From Sporosarcina sp. FSL K6-1522 (GTDB lineage Bacteria > Bacillota > Bacilli > Bacillales_A > Planococcaceae): a DNA stretch of 64,000 nucleotides. The stretch is from positions 434,001 through 498,000 of the forward strand of contig NZ_CP152019.1 of assembly GCF_038622445.1 (NCBI RefSeq). Direction: 5' to 3'. The notes under the pieces are model-generated. The model made no database searches and was not told the DNA's origin. It saw only the letters and a list, made by a program, of their open reading frames with translations. Made by a program: the position numbers and the translations under genes. Within the stretch, counting starts at the first letter, position 1. Each line of letters begins with the position of its first letter. Positions 1 to 8,705 of the stretch are shown one piece after another.

Positions 1-562
1 CTGTACAACCTACAGCCAATGCTGACCCGAGTTTCCACGCCGCCATTGCGAGCGGGAAGTTCCAAGGAATAATCTGCCCAACAACGCCTACTGGTTCATG
101 AACCGTGTAATTCAAATAATCTGGAGAGATCGGTGTCGTTTTGCCCAATAATTTCGTTGCCCAACCTGCATAGTAGCGGAAATGTTGAACCGTGCCATCG
201 ACGTCATCCGCCAAAGCCACCTCATACGGTTTTCCATTATCAAGTGCTTCCAACTGCGCAAGCTCTTCACGGTTTTCTTCCAATAAATCCGCAAACTTAT
301 AGATTAAGTGAGAACGATCAGCTGCCGCCATCTTCGTCCATTCACCTTCATCAAACGCTTTGCGTGCAGCCGCAACTGCTACTTCAATATCTTCCGCTTG
401 TGCTTCACTTACTTGTGCAATGACTTCTTCATTCGCCGGGTTCACAACGTTGAATGTTTTTCCGCCAATCGCTGGAACATATTCTCCATTGATATAGAGG
501 CCTTTAACGCCTTCCAAAAATTCTTGGACTTTTGGTTTTAGTTTATAATCCGTTGCTTTCAT
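1..562 (-). CDS. Aldehyde dehydrogenase, probable 2-oxoglutarate semialdehyde dehydrogenase (C-terminal part outside window)
   Basis: Reading leftward from an ATG at 562 gives 187 codons that stay open to the window edge, so the gene is cut and only the N-terminal third is present. The visible part has the aldehyde dehydrogenase look: an N-terminal YINGEYVPAIGG, a VVNPANEEVIAQV strand and, near the edge, the conserved GQIIPWNFPLAMAAWK cofactor-site segment. The catalytic Cys and Glu lie beyond the window. An AGGGAGGGG site precedes the start. It is the last visible gene of the hydroxyproline operon, 17 bases after the DapA-family gene. From that place I infer oxidation of 2-oxoglutarate semialdehyde to 2-oxoglutarate; the family itself is broad in substrate. 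Confidence 0.88.
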   Translation of the reverse strand, partial: MKATDYKLKPKVQEFLEGVKGLYINGEYVPAIGGKTFNVVNPANEEVIAQVSEAQAEDIEVAVAAARKAFDEGEWTKMAAADRSHLIYKFADLLEENREELAQLEALDNGKPYEVALADDVDGTVQHFRYYAGWATKLLGKTTPISPDYLNYTVHEPVGVVGQIIPWNFPLAMAAWKLGSALAVGCT

Positions 563-579
563 CTTCTCGTTCCCCTCCC

Positions 580-1473
580 TCAGTTTTTGATTGCTTCTAG
601 GCTATGCATTAATTCTTTGAGTTTCGCATCTTCTTCTTCAGTCAATGGTAGTCTTGGACGACGGCACGGTCCGCCTGCTAGGCCTTGTAGCTCCATTGAT
701 CTTTTCGCAATTTGAACGTATTTTCCAGAGCCCTCAAGGAACTCACATAGTGGAAGGAGTCGATCGTACAATGCCCACGCTTCGTCCATTTCACCTTTTT
801 GAACATGGTTATACATATCTGTTACAAGGCGTGGCGCAATGTTTCCAGATACAGAAATCCAGCCTGTCGCCCCAACAAGAAGGGATTCGATTGCCAAGTC
901 CTCAGAACCACAGAATACTTCAAGGAAGCCTGCGCCTTGTCTTGCGATGTCGCGCGCTTTGCCGATACCGCCGCTTGATTCTTTAATATGTGTAATGTTT
1001 TCCACGTCACGTCCAACGCGTAAAATCGTTTCTGTGCTAATGTCAACACCCGATGTGAATGGGTTGTTGTAAATCATGATTGGGAATTTTACGGATTCCG
1101 CAACGGCTTTGAAGTGTTCATAGATTTCATCCTCTTTCGGATGTGCGTAGTACGAGTTGATAAGTAATGAAGCATCCGCTCCAGCTTTTTCAGCCTGTTG
1201 TGTGTATTCAATCGCATCCGCCGTTGTTTCAGCTGCCGTTCCGACAACGAGTGGAATCCGTCCGTTGACTTGCGCAACCGCTACTTCAACTGCTTTGAAA
1301 CGCTCTTCCTTCGTCAAGCTGACGAACTCACCTGTACTACCGTTAATCGCGATTCCCGCAACGCCTTCATTGATGAAATGCTCGATATTATTTTTAAAGC
1401 CATCCCAATCGATTTCCTGTTCGTTAAGCATTGGTGTGACTAGTACTGGGAATACCCCTTCAAGTTTTACCAT
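580..1473 (-). CDS. DapA-family lyase/deaminase, probable 1-pyrroline-4-hydroxy-2-carboxylate deaminase
   Basis: A 297-residue TIM-barrel protein of the dihydrodipicolinate synthase/N-acetylneuraminate lyase family at normal length. The GSTGEF carboxylate-binding loop is at residues 45-50, the conserved Tyr of YNNP at 135 and the Schiff-base Lys in HIKESSGG at 164, so it should be active. In hydroxyproline catabolism a member of this family deaminates and dehydrates 1-pyrroline-4-hydroxy-2-carboxylate to 2-oxoglutarate semialdehyde. Its place between a D-amino acid dehydrogenase/epimerase set and an aldehyde dehydrogenase fits that step. The specific substrate is inferred from neighbours. True DHDPS or another keto-acid aldolase cannot be excluded from sequence alone. 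Confidence 0.85.
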   Translation of the reverse strand: MVKLEGVFPVLVTPMLNEQEIDWDGFKNNIEHFINEGVAGIAINGSTGEFVSLTKEERFKAVEVAVAQVNGRIPLVVGTAAETTADAIEYTQQAEKAGADASLLINSYYAHPKEDEIYEHFKAVAESVKFPIMIYNNPFTSGVDISTETILRVGRDVENITHIKESSGGIGKARDIARQGAGFLEVFCGSEDLAIESLLVGATGWISVSGNIAPRLVTDMYNHVQKGEMDEAWALYDRLLPLCEFLEGSGKYVQIAKRSMELQGLAGGPCRRPRLPLTEEEDAKLKELMHSLEAIKN

Positions 1474-1503
1474 AATAAATTCCTCCTAAGTGTATGTTGT
1501 TTT

Positions 1504-2934
1504 TTATGATAGTTCTAAATCTGGTGTTTTTACCTTGTTCTTTTCCGCTACAGTTTCCTGCGGTTTCGTATACCAAATGAATTTATTCGTATAGCCATAG
1601 ATAATTGAAATGATGATAACTAAGAAGTTAAACCACAGGAACGGCAAATAGCTCATTGTCGATACGCCTAGCGCCGCCGCCATGAACACACCACCATCTG
1701 ACCAAGGAACCATTGGCGTGGTGACCGTTCCACCCGCTTCGGTATTTCTGGATAGCACACGACGATCAATGTTCAAACGATCATAGTTTTCTCCTGTAAT
1801 TTTACTAGCCGTAATAATCGACACATATGCGCCACCAAACAAGTTCCCGAGAAAACCTGCAAGAATGGTAGACACTGTTGTGCGTCCTGCATTGTGCGCC
1901 CAAGTCGCCAAGTAGTTGCCAATCGCCTTTAACACACCGATTTTCTCCATCAATCCGCCTACTCCAAGCGCAAAGATAATCAATGCAATCACGTCGAGCA
2001 TGAACACAATCCCACCACGATTTAACAGGTTATCGATAAACGCAACGCCTGACTCGATGGAATTTCCTGCGTACATAATATTAAACGCTTCCAAAAACGT
2101 TGCCCCTTGGAATAAGAAAGCCCAAATGGTCCCCAAAAAGGCCCCAAACAAAATAACTGGAATAGACGGCATTTTAAACGCCAGCAAAGCGATAACGATA
2201 ACTGCCGGCACTAACATATACCAGCTAATGCTGAAGTATTCCTTCAAAGAAGCCATCGTTGACGTTGCAGCACTTAAATCTCCATTGCCACCGTAGAAAA
2301 ATCCTGCAATCAAGAACAGCACTGCTGCAATGACCCAAGCAGGCCCACTGACACGCAACATCGATTTAATATGATCAATCAAGTCCACTTTCGCAAGGGA
2401 AGCGGTCATTACCGTTGTGTCGGATAACGGTGATAATTTATCCCCAACGTAACAACCTGAAATAACTGCACCCGCAACGAGCGGTAATGGGAAGCCAAAG
2501 CTCGCTCCAATGGCCATCATAGCGATTCCCGCCGTTCCTGCTGATCCAAAAGAAGTTCCCGTTGCAATAGACGTCACGGTACAAATGATAAATGCGGCCA
2601 TTAAAAAGATATTCGGTTCAATAATCGCAAGCCCATAGTAAATGATAGACGGCACAACGCCCCCCGCAATCCATGTTCCAATCAATGCCCCAACGGACAA
2701 TAGCACAAGTACCGCTTCCAGCCCATCATTGATTCCGTTCAAAAGCCCTTTCTGCATATCCATATAGCTGTAACCGATTTTCAAGCCAACGATTAGGATT
2801 AGAAACCATGTTGTCAACAACGCCAAGTGAATCGAAATGTCGAATTTGATGATAAACAACACCATAATCAACCCAAAACCGATTAACACAAATAACGTTT
2901 CCGCCAAATTAGGTAATCTTTTTTCCGGCTCCAT
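1504..2934 (-). CDS. NhaC-family Na+/H+ antiporter-type transporter
   Basis: A 476-residue polytopic membrane protein with about a dozen hydrophobic segments. It has NhaC-family features: a TGTSFGSAGTAGIAMM stretch, a GCYVGDKLSPLSDTTVM segment, and a second-half TEAGGTVTTPMVPWSDGG motif with charged residues inside membrane segments. NhaC proteins exchange sodium (or an amino-acid-like or organic substrate) for protons. Within this operon it could import hydroxyproline or proline, or balance ions during peptide uptake; that role is inference. It begins 48 bases after the degenerate racemase gene with a run of G before ATG, and is followed 30 bases later by the DapA-family gene. Confidence 0.85.
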   Translation of the reverse strand: MEPEKRLPNLAETLFVLIGFGLIMVLFIIKFDISIHLALLTTWFLILIVGLKIGYSYMDMQKGLLNGINDGLEAVLVLLSVGALIGTWIAGGVVPSIIYYGLAIIEPNIFLMAAFIICTVTSIATGTSFGSAGTAGIAMMAIGASFGFPLPLVAGAVISGCYVGDKLSPLSDTTVMTASLAKVDLIDHIKSMLRVSGPAWVIAAVLFLIAGFFYGGNGDLSAATSTMASLKEYFSISWYMLVPAVIVIALLAFKMPSIPVILFGAFLGTIWAFLFQGATFLEAFNIMYAGNSIESGVAFIDNLLNRGGIVFMLDVIALIIFALGVGGLMEKIGVLKAIGNYLATWAHNAGRTTVSTILAGFLGNLFGGAYVSIITASKITGENYDRLNIDRRVLSRNTEAGGTVTTPMVPWSDGGVFMAAALGVSTMSYLPFLWFNFLVIIISIIYGYTNKFIWYTKPQETVAEKNKVKTPDLELS

Positions 2935-2982
2935 ACAATTCCCCCCTATCTATTTTCCGTGGCCATCTCCCAACCAAATGCC

Positions 2983-3903
2983 TTACGCTAACAAAAAGCC
3001 GTCTTTCAATGGATCATCTTGGTCAAAGATGAACTCATGTGACCCCGTGACAAATGCTTCTGTTTCCAGCGAAAATCGACTCGCACCTTCTACAAGTACC
3101 TTCGCTGTCAACGAACTGCCGAAAATGCTATCATTCTCGATTTCACTAGGTCCCTCTGATGTATTCAACAGAGACGTCAGAATTGCAAACGTACTATCTA
3201 CACCAGGTGACCGAAGGATATAGCCATCCTGTTCAAATGTGACAGAGCGAACTTTATGCCCTGACGATGCGCCCGATTCCACAAGAACGACTCCCGCATA
3301 CTCGACGTTCTCTTTCGTCAGTTCTGCCGTCTTGGCAATTCCCCAATTGTTTAATACTGCCAAGTGTTCAAGTTCAATGCCTGGAATAGACTCAGGCAAT
3401 GTATACAGCAAGTAATTTCGAGCATTGTCTACTTGCACCGTTACATATTCCGGATTGGTATTTACAACGGAACAAGCTTCACTTTCAATGGCAACAGCCA
3501 CTACTTCTTGTTGCTTTACAGTGGCCTTGACCGTGTAAATCCCCTTCACCGTTTCCACTTGATAACGATCATCCGCAGTTCTTGTCAAATTCCCGGTTTC
3601 AATTAATGCCGTAACCGTCGCTAGCAAACCTTCATATTTGAAATTCATCACTGCTTCGTGATTGAAAAACAATAACCGAAGATTGGCATTACTTGATGGG
3701 ACTACTACACAACCATGCATGCCACGATGGCCCCGCGGTTCATTCAACAATAGATGCTTTTCATTCGTAAAGTTGCGTTGCAATTCGTCGTGATTCGCAT
3801 GAACATCACTCCCTAAAAATGCGATAGGAGATTGTGTAACGATGCGAAACGCTTCACCACCTACATGTGTATCGATGGTGTTATACATTTTTTCAAAGTT
3901 CAC
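2983..3903 (-). CDS. Proline racemase-family protein lacking both catalytic cysteines
   Basis: A 306-residue protein that starts like its upstream neighbour (NTIDTHVGGEAFRIV, then NEPRGHRGMHG) and ends with the family's DPLKDGFLL tail, so the fold is a proline racemase fold. Lining it up with the 346-residue neighbour puts Lys89 where the first catalytic Cys (MCGH motif) should be and Gly234 where the second Cys (DRSPCGTG) should be; RSP is kept but CGTG has become GVDS. The His and Asp beside the cysteines are also lost. Racemase, epimerase and dehydratase chemistry by the known mechanism is therefore unlikely. The start is GTG behind AAGGTG, directly after the active homologue's stop. It may be a partner subunit, a binding protein or an enzyme with new chemistry. 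Confidence 0.85.
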   Translation of the reverse strand: MNFEKMYNTIDTHVGGEAFRIVTQSPIAFLGSDVHANHDELQRNFTNEKHLLLNEPRGHRGMHGCVVVPSSNANLRLLFFNHEAVMNFKYEGLLATVTALIETGNLTRTADDRYQVETVKGIYTVKATVKQQEVVAVAIESEACSVVNTNPEYVTVQVDNARNYLLYTLPESIPGIELEHLAVLNNWGIAKTAELTKENVEYAGVVLVESGASSGHKVRSVTFEQDGYILRSPGVDSTFAILTSLLNTSEGPSEIENDSIFGSSLTAKVLVEGASRFSLETEAFVTGSHEFIFDQDDPLKDGFLLA

Positions 3904-4944
3904 TTAGACACCTTCTTTCGCTGGTTCATGTTCCATTGGTGGAATGAGTAAAAATCCTTCCCGCAGTGGATCCTTTTCATTGTAGAAGAAGCGATGCATG
4001 CCCATAATCCAAGCGGAGCCTGTTACTTCTGGAATCACTGCTTCCAAATCCATCACAGTTGTTTCTTCGACTACACGCGCTTTAAATAACGTACCGACAA
4101 TGCTTTCATAGACAAAGCGCTCATCCAAGCCGAGCTCTTTTTTCTTGTAAAGCGTTGCCAATTTCGCGGAAGTACCTGTGCCACATGGCGAACGATCGAT
4201 GCCTCCTGGCGGTACAATGACCGTATTTTTCAAATCCGCATCTGGATGGACCGGGTCTGTGAAAAATTCGATATGTGTCAATCCATTAATGAACGGAAAC
4301 TCTGGATGCACGATTTCTTCTACAGCGTTAATGGCGTTGCGAATGTCAATGCCTTTATTAATAATGTTCGTCGCATTGTCCTCCGTCAGTGAAAGACCGA
4401 GTTTTCGTGCATCAATGATGCCATAGAAATTACCCCCATACGCAATGTCACATTCCACATGACCAATGCCTTCTACATCAATCTCGATGGACTTCAACAA
4501 AAAGGAAGGGACGTTGACAAATGTGACTTCTACCGCTTTGCCATCGACAACTTTAACGTCTACGTCGATGAGCCCCGCTGGTGTATCCACTTTAATATTC
4601 GTCAAAGGCTCATGCACTTCGATTAAGCCTGCTTCTACAAGCGCCGTACAAAAACCGATCGTATCATGTCCGCACATCGGCAAATAGCCACCAGTTTCCA
4701 CATAAATGACACCAACATCTGCATCTGGATGACAAGGATCTGTCATTAAAGCACCTGACATAACGCCATGCCCACGCGGTTCATTCATAAGGAAGTTGCG
4801 AATCCAGTCATAATGCTCTTCCATATACAACATTTTCTCGGACATCGTATTGCCTTTCAAAGGAGGAAGCCCACTAATAACGGTCCGCGTCGGATTACCG
4901 CCCGTATGCGTATCAATCGTTGTGAATAATCGTTGATAATTCAT
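3904..4944 (-). CDS. Proline racemase-family enzyme, probable 4-hydroxyproline 2-epimerase
   Basis: A 346-residue protein with the complete proline racemase signature: TIDTHTGGNPTR at the N-terminus, NEPRGHGVMSG around residue 55, first catalytic Cys91 in MCGHDTIG and second Cys254 in [11 protein letters not shown]. The Cys/Cys pair deprotonates and reprotonates the alpha carbon of proline-like substrates. Beside a D-amino acid dehydrogenase and a DapA-family deaminase the likely reaction is trans-4-hydroxy-L-proline to cis-4-hydroxy-D-proline. Proline racemase itself is the alternative and cannot be ruled out by motif. The start ATG overlaps the stop of the upstream dehydrogenase gene (TAATG), showing tight translational coupling. 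Confidence 0.88.
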   Translation of the reverse strand: MNYQRLFTTIDTHTGGNPTRTVISGLPPLKGNTMSEKMLYMEEHYDWIRNFLMNEPRGHGVMSGALMTDPCHPDADVGVIYVETGGYLPMCGHDTIGFCTALVEAGLIEVHEPLTNIKVDTPAGLIDVDVKVVDGKAVEVTFVNVPSFLLKSIEIDVEGIGHVECDIAYGGNFYGIIDARKLGLSLTEDNATNIINKGIDIRNAINAVEEIVHPEFPFINGLTHIEFFTDPVHPDADLKNTVIVPPGGIDRSPCGTGTSAKLATLYKKKELGLDERFVYESIVGTLFKARVVEETTVMDLEAVIPEVTGSAWIMGMHRFFYNEKDPLREGFLLIPPMEHEPAKEGV

Positions 4945-6125
4945 TAGCTCATCACCTTTTCTTTGAAACGGGTAACCCGCAACGGCTCAATCGGAATACA
5001 CGTCTCTTTTTCAGTAATCATTTCTTCAATTAACTTACCTGTCACCGCGGCCAAGCTAATGCCATCCCCTTCATGTCCCGCAGCTATGAAATACCCTGGG
5101 ATATGATCGACACGAGAGATAATTGGCAAATGATCCTCCGTCCACGGTCGTAACCCGGCATATGTTCGGATGACCGTCATATCCGCGATTTTCGGATAAA
5201 AGCGTACCGCACGTCTCGCAATGGCTTTCGTCACCTCATGATCGACGCGCGTATCAAATCCAGAAAATTGACGGCTACTGCCAATCAAGAAATTTTGCGC
5301 TTCCGTCGGCTCAAACACTAGCGCGACACCGTATTTCTCCGTAATTGGATCGACTATACGCTCACCACCAAATTTGGAAATCAGATACCCAAACTCCATT
5401 ACTTTACGCAAGCCGACCGGTTGTTGCCTCGAAGCGACAATGATTTGCCCTTTTCTTGGGATAATCGGAATTTCTAAATCGAGCATCTCACCTAATCTTG
5501 GTGCCCACACTCCACCTGCGTTGACAACTTGATTCGCTGTATAGGTTCCATTATTCGTTTCAATGATAAATTGACCTGAACCATTTCTACGCATATTCTT
5601 CACTTCAGTATTCGTATGAATTTTAGCCCCTTGTTTTTCAGCACTATGAAACATGGAATACGTCAATATGTATGGATTGACAGTCGAATCAGTTTTACAC
5701 TCCAACCCACCATATAAGTCATCTGCAAAATACTTCGACTCATTGCGTAAGTCTTCGCGATCCAACATTTTAAAATCTAGTCCTGCTTGCTGTTGCCGAT
5801 TGACCCATTGATTCGCCGCTTCCATTTCAGCATCGCTCTCACAAACTAAGATACTGCCTGGGTTACGATATTCAAATGAAACTTCGAGATCCTTATCCAA
5901 CTCATGAACGAGCTGTTGGCTTTTTAATGACATTTGGCTGTCAAATCCCGGGTCTTTATCAATCGCAAGGATATTTCCATCACATCTGGAGGAGGTACCA
6001 CTTGCTAATTCGTTTTTCTCAAGGACAGTAATGTCCAGACCCGCCTTCGATCCATAATAGGCAATTGCCGCACCGATAATGCCACCACCGATAACAACAA
6101 CATCCCGATGTTGAGTGTTCCCCAC
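4944..6125 (-). CDS. FAD-dependent D-hydroxyproline dehydrogenase, DAO-family subunit
   Basis: A 393-residue DAO-family flavoprotein. The N-terminal dinucleotide motif VVVIGGGIIGAAIAYY is followed by the FAD-ribose acidic end VLEKNELASGTSSRCDG, and a C-terminal AGLRPWTEDHLPIISR plus GHEGDGISLAAVTGKLI segment closes the FAD site. It resembles the HcnC/glycine oxidase-type subunit of multi-subunit D-hydroxyproline and L-proline dehydrogenases. I infer oxidation of cis-4-hydroxy-D-proline to the pyrroline, passing electrons to the iron-sulfur and second flavin subunits encoded from 8092 to 9924. The start is GTG behind AGGAGGAG. The gene heads the leftward catabolic operon and has a textbook sigma-54 promoter upstream. 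Confidence 0.88.
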   Translation of the reverse strand: MGNTQHRDVVVIGGGIIGAAIAYYGSKAGLDITVLEKNELASGTSSRCDGNILAIDKDPGFDSQMSLKSQQLVHELDKDLEVSFEYRNPGSILVCESDAEMEAANQWVNRQQQAGLDFKMLDREDLRNESKYFADDLYGGLECKTDSTVNPYILTYSMFHSAEKQGAKIHTNTEVKNMRRNGSGQFIIETNNGTYTANQVVNAGGVWAPRLGEMLDLEIPIIPRKGQIIVASRQQPVGLRKVMEFGYLISKFGGERIVDPITEKYGVALVFEPTEAQNFLIGSSRQFSGFDTRVDHEVTKAIARRAVRFYPKIADMTVIRTYAGLRPWTEDHLPIISRVDHIPGYFIAAGHEGDGISLAAVTGKLIEEMITEKETCIPIEPLRVTRFKEKVMS

Positions 6126-6165
6126 AATACTCCTCCTCTCGCTCGCTTATTCACTAAATACCTAT

Positions 6166-6181
6166 TGCAAGTTGCGTGCCA
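6166..6181 (-). promoter_or_regulatory. Sigma-54 (-24/-12) promoter of the hydroxyproline catabolic operon
   Basis: On the minus strand the sequence is TGGCACGCAACTTGCA, a full match to the TGGCAC-N5-TTGCA consensus with the invariant GG and GC ten bases apart. It sits 41 bases before the GTG of the D-hydroxyproline dehydrogenase gene. The regulator next door is a sigma-54 activator, so the site is expected to need that protein and ATP hydrolysis for opening. Confidence 0.92.
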
Positions 6182-6213
6182 ACATTTAAAAACAATCAAA
6201 ACTATTAATACCC

Positions 6214-6227
6214 ATTGAATTTTCAAT
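6214..6227. promoter_or_regulatory. Short inverted repeat between the divergent operon promoter and the regulator gene
   Basis: ATTGAA and TTCAAT arms are separated by two bases, about 33 bases upstream of the -24 element of the catabolic operon and 60 bases upstream of the activator gene. It could be a binding site for the activator or another regulator. No identical copy was seen at the other sigma-54 promoters, so the assignment is weak. Confidence 0.3.
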
Positions 6228-6288
6228 TTATTTATGTAAAGATAATTATACAGTTCAAAAATATTTGACAGTTAAGGTGGCTAATTAT

Positions 6289-8022
6289 ATGAAATTTTCA
6301 CATCATCTACTTGAGAAACTCGTAGACAAAGAATTTATCGTCATAGATTTTGAAAAAAATTCAACCACATTAGCTTTGCTAATCGAAAAAGAAGGACCAA
6401 AAAAAGTATTTCTTTCGCTCGATGGCCAAATGCATTACGCCTACATCGATGACAACACTCGAAAAGCCCACTATGCGGCATGCCCTACGATTGTATATAA
6501 CCGCCCATTAGATGAAGCACTGAGCAAGATTCAACCGGATATCCCCGCCCTCATTACCAATGAAGCAAATGACTATATCGGCTTTGTCACCTATGAAATC
6601 GTGGCGAAAAATCTATCCAAAGAGTTTGAGCGTACACAAGCTTATTTGCATACCATTTTGCAAACGATTGACGAATCCTGCACAGTCATCGATAAGGATG
6701 CGAATGTTTTACATTGGACAAAGGGTGCTGAAAAAATCTTCTCTGTCGCAGAAGCGGATATCGTCGGCAAACCGATTACAGATTTCTTCAGTTCCGAGCG
6801 TTTAGAAATCTTGAATTCCATGCAAAATGGGACGTCCGTCTATCACCACCAGCATCACGCCCGCAATGATCTCGTCGTGATGATCAATTCAAATCCCGTC
6901 TACTTGCATGATGAAATCATCGGTGCCGTTGTATCTGAAACCGATATTACGAGTCAAATACGCTTAAATAACGAGCTCTATATGACTTCTGAAAAACTCT
7001 TTAACCTTGAAGAAGAAGTGCGAAAATCCTTACCTTCTGTTAGCCCTTTCCCCTCTATAAGAGGCAATAGCTTCGCATTAAAACAAACATTAGAAATCGT
7101 CAAAAAGGCTGCAACAACAAACGCTGCAGTCTTAATCTATGGGGAAAGCGGCGTCGGGAAAGAGCTATTTGCGAAAGCGATTCATAATTTGCGCGAAGCT
7201 GACGATGCACCCTTTGTCGCCATTAACTGCGGGGCGATTCCAAGCGGCTTATTCGAAAGTGAAATCTTTGGGTATGAAAAGGGGGCATTCTCTGGGGCCG
7301 ACCAAAAAGGGAAAAAAGGAAAAGTTGAATTAGCTAGAGGTGGCACCCTATTTTTAGATGAAATCGGTGAAATGCCTTTAGAAATGCAAGTAAAGATCCT
7401 GCGCCTACTACAAGAAAAGAAGTTTTACCCCGTTGGTGGCACAAAGGAATTGGAAGTCGATTTCAGAGTTGTTGCGGCCACGAACCGTGATTTAAAGGAA
7501 CTTGTCAAAGAAGGCAAGTTTAGAGAAGACCTGTATTATCGTTTAAATGTCGTGAATTTTAAAGTGCCGCCCCTTCGCGAACGACTTGAAGATATTATTG
7601 AATTAACCCATTACTTCCTATATGAAGTGTCCGTTAAATACAACCGCCCAATCCATGGCATTTCGCAAGCTGTCATGCAAGCTTTACTACAACATTCATG
7701 GCCAGGGAATATTCGAGAGCTCAAAAATGTCGTTGAACGGCTCGTCGTATTTTCCGATAATGGGGAGATTAATATCGAAGATCTTCCTACTGAAATGGAA
7801 GAAACTCCACAAGCTATAACTACAACACAGAGCATTCAACCGTTCCAGCCAGTTGGCCATGAGCATTTATCACTTAGTGAGCAATTACAAGAATATGAAA
7901 AAGATATTATTTTAAGAGAACTAGCCCGGGCGAACGGCAACAAGTTGCTATGCGCCAAAAATCTAGACATCACAAGAGCAACTCTCTATAACCGCATGAA
8001 CAAATTAGGGATTAAATTGTGA
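6289..8022 (+). CDS. Sigma-54-dependent transcriptional activator with PAS sensor domain
   Basis: A 577-residue enhancer-binding protein. An N-terminal region of about 110 residues without clear family is followed by a PAS domain (about 115-225), the AAA+ domain with Walker A GESGVGKE at 285-292, the sigma-54 contact loop GAFSGA at 332-337 and Walker B GTLFLDEIGEMP, then a Fis-type helix-turn-helix at the C-terminus. The canonical loop is GAFTGA; Ser for Thr is conservative. I chose ATG 6289, preceded by AAGGTGG at eight bases, over the in-frame TTG at 6265, which has no Shine-Dalgarno. It lies between two operons with sigma-54 promoters and most probably activates both in response to hydroxyproline or a pathway intermediate (inference). 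Confidence 0.92.
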   Translation: MKFSHHLLEKLVDKEFIVIDFEKNSTTLALLIEKEGPKKVFLSLDGQMHYAYIDDNTRKAHYAACPTIVYNRPLDEALSKIQPDIPALITNEANDYIGFVTYEIVAKNLSKEFERTQAYLHTILQTIDESCTVIDKDANVLHWTKGAEKIFSVAEADIVGKPITDFFSSERLEILNSMQNGTSVYHHQHHARNDLVVMINSNPVYLHDEIIGAVVSETDITSQIRLNNELYMTSEKLFNLEEEVRKSLPSVSPFPSIRGNSFALKQTLEIVKKAATTNAAVLIYGESGVGKELFAKAIHNLREADDAPFVAINCGAIPSGLFESEIFGYEKGAFSGADQKGKKGKVELARGGTLFLDEIGEMPLEMQVKILRLLQEKKFYPVGGTKELEVDFRVVAATNRDLKELVKEGKFREDLYYRLNVVNFKVPPLRERLEDIIELTHYFLYEVSVKYNRPIHGISQAVMQALLQHSWPGNIRELKNVVERLVVFSDNGEINIEDLPTEMEETPQAITTTQSIQPFQPVGHEHLSLSEQLQEYEKDIILRELARANGNKLLCAKNLDITRATLYNRMNKLGIKL

Positions 8023-8034
8023 CTTTTAAATTAT

Positions 8035-8050
8035 TGGCACTCTTCTTGCA
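8035..8050 (+). promoter_or_regulatory. Sigma-54 (-24/-12) promoter of the dehydrogenase accessory-subunit operon
   Basis: The sequence TGGCACTCTTCTTGCA matches the TGGCAC-N5-TTGCA consensus completely, with GG and GC at correct spacing. It begins 12 bases after the stop of the activator gene and lies about 50 bases before the first iron-sulfur subunit gene. The activator's own transcript would run through it, but this promoter makes the accessory operon inducible. Confidence 0.9.
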
Positions 8051-8100
8051 TATGTATTCACTATGCATATAGTAACTAGTTTGATGATGGGGTGATTCAA

Positions 8101-8370
8101 TTGACGGAAAATAATATGATTATTTGTAGATGTGAGGAAGTAACTTATGGCGAATTAGTTGAAACGGTTGAACAATATAACTGTACAGCAAGGGAACTAA
8201 AGCTCCGAACGCGCGCCGGTATGGGCTATTGCGGTGGCAGAACCTGTCGTACAGCGGTCGATAGCATCGCACAAGCGAAGATAGACAAAGATGTTACGCA
8301 AATCACATTGAAATACCAACCACCTATTCGTCCCATTAGTTTTGGTAATTTAGGAGGTGCAGAAAAATGA
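8101..8370 (+). CDS. BFD-like [2Fe-2S]-binding subunit of the hydroxyproline dehydrogenase
   Basis: A small protein of about 90 residues with four cysteines in the pattern of the bacterioferritin-associated ferredoxin-like domain: CRC near the N-terminus and GYCGGRTC about 35 residues later, enough for one [2Fe-2S] cluster. In HcnB-type flavoproteins this domain is normally the C-terminal end of the flavin subunit; here it is a separate gene. The start is ambiguous. TTG 8101 has GGGGTGAT upstream, while GTG 8092 would sit on that same Shine-Dalgarno and ATG 8116 is also in frame. It stands first in the operon with the other two electron-transfer subunits. Confidence 0.82.
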   Translation: MTENNMIICRCEEVTYGELVETVEQYNCTARELKLRTRAGMGYCGGRTCRTAVDSIAQAKIDKDVTQITLKYQPPIRPISFGNLGGAEK

Positions 8371-8705
8371 CGGGAAGAATTCTAACGCATCCTGTACTCG
8401 ATGCAATTGATGAAACAGCAATGGTTTCCTTCACTTTTAACGATAAAGAATACCAGGGGCTGCCGAACGAATCATTAGCCGCAGCACTGTTAGCAAACGG
8501 TGTTCGCACGCTACGCCTGCATGAAGAAAGCGGTACGCCACGCGGTATTTATTGCAATATTGGTCATTGCTTCGAATGCCGTGTGACGGTCAATGGACAA
8601 CAAGGCGCAAGAGCTTGTTTAACACCCGTTCAAGAAGGCATGGTTGTTACAAGCGGCGAGAAACTATTGACATCTGTTCGCGATTGGAGGTCACAAAATG
8701 CATAA
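8367..8705 (+). CDS. [2Fe-2S] ferredoxin-type subunit of the hydroxyproline dehydrogenase (HcnA-like)
   Basis: A 112-residue protein with a plant-type ferredoxin fold signature. The segment GIYCNIGHCFECRV followed by GARACLTPV gives a C-x4-C-x2-C then C arrangement for one [2Fe-2S] cluster. Small proteins of this type (HcnA-like, Fer2_4) are the gamma subunits of hetero-oligomeric D-hydroxyproline, L-proline and opine dehydrogenases. A clear AGGAGGTG precedes the ATG. The gene overlaps the stop of the BFD-like gene by four bases and the next flavoprotein gene by eight, consistent with a stoichiometric complex. Confidence 0.87.
   Translation: MTGRILTHPVLDAIDETAMVSFTFNDKEYQGLPNESLAAALLANGVRTLRLHEESGTPRGIYCNIGHCFECRVTVNGQQGARACLTPVQEGMVVTSGEKLLTSVRDWRSQNA

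Noticed and set aside
6265..6288. TTG start of the activator gene, and TTGACA as a -35 box
   Set aside because: TTG 6265 has no Shine-Dalgarno, while ATG 6289 has AAGGTGG. TTGACA followed by TATGAA would place a promoter over the start codon, so it is more likely chance.
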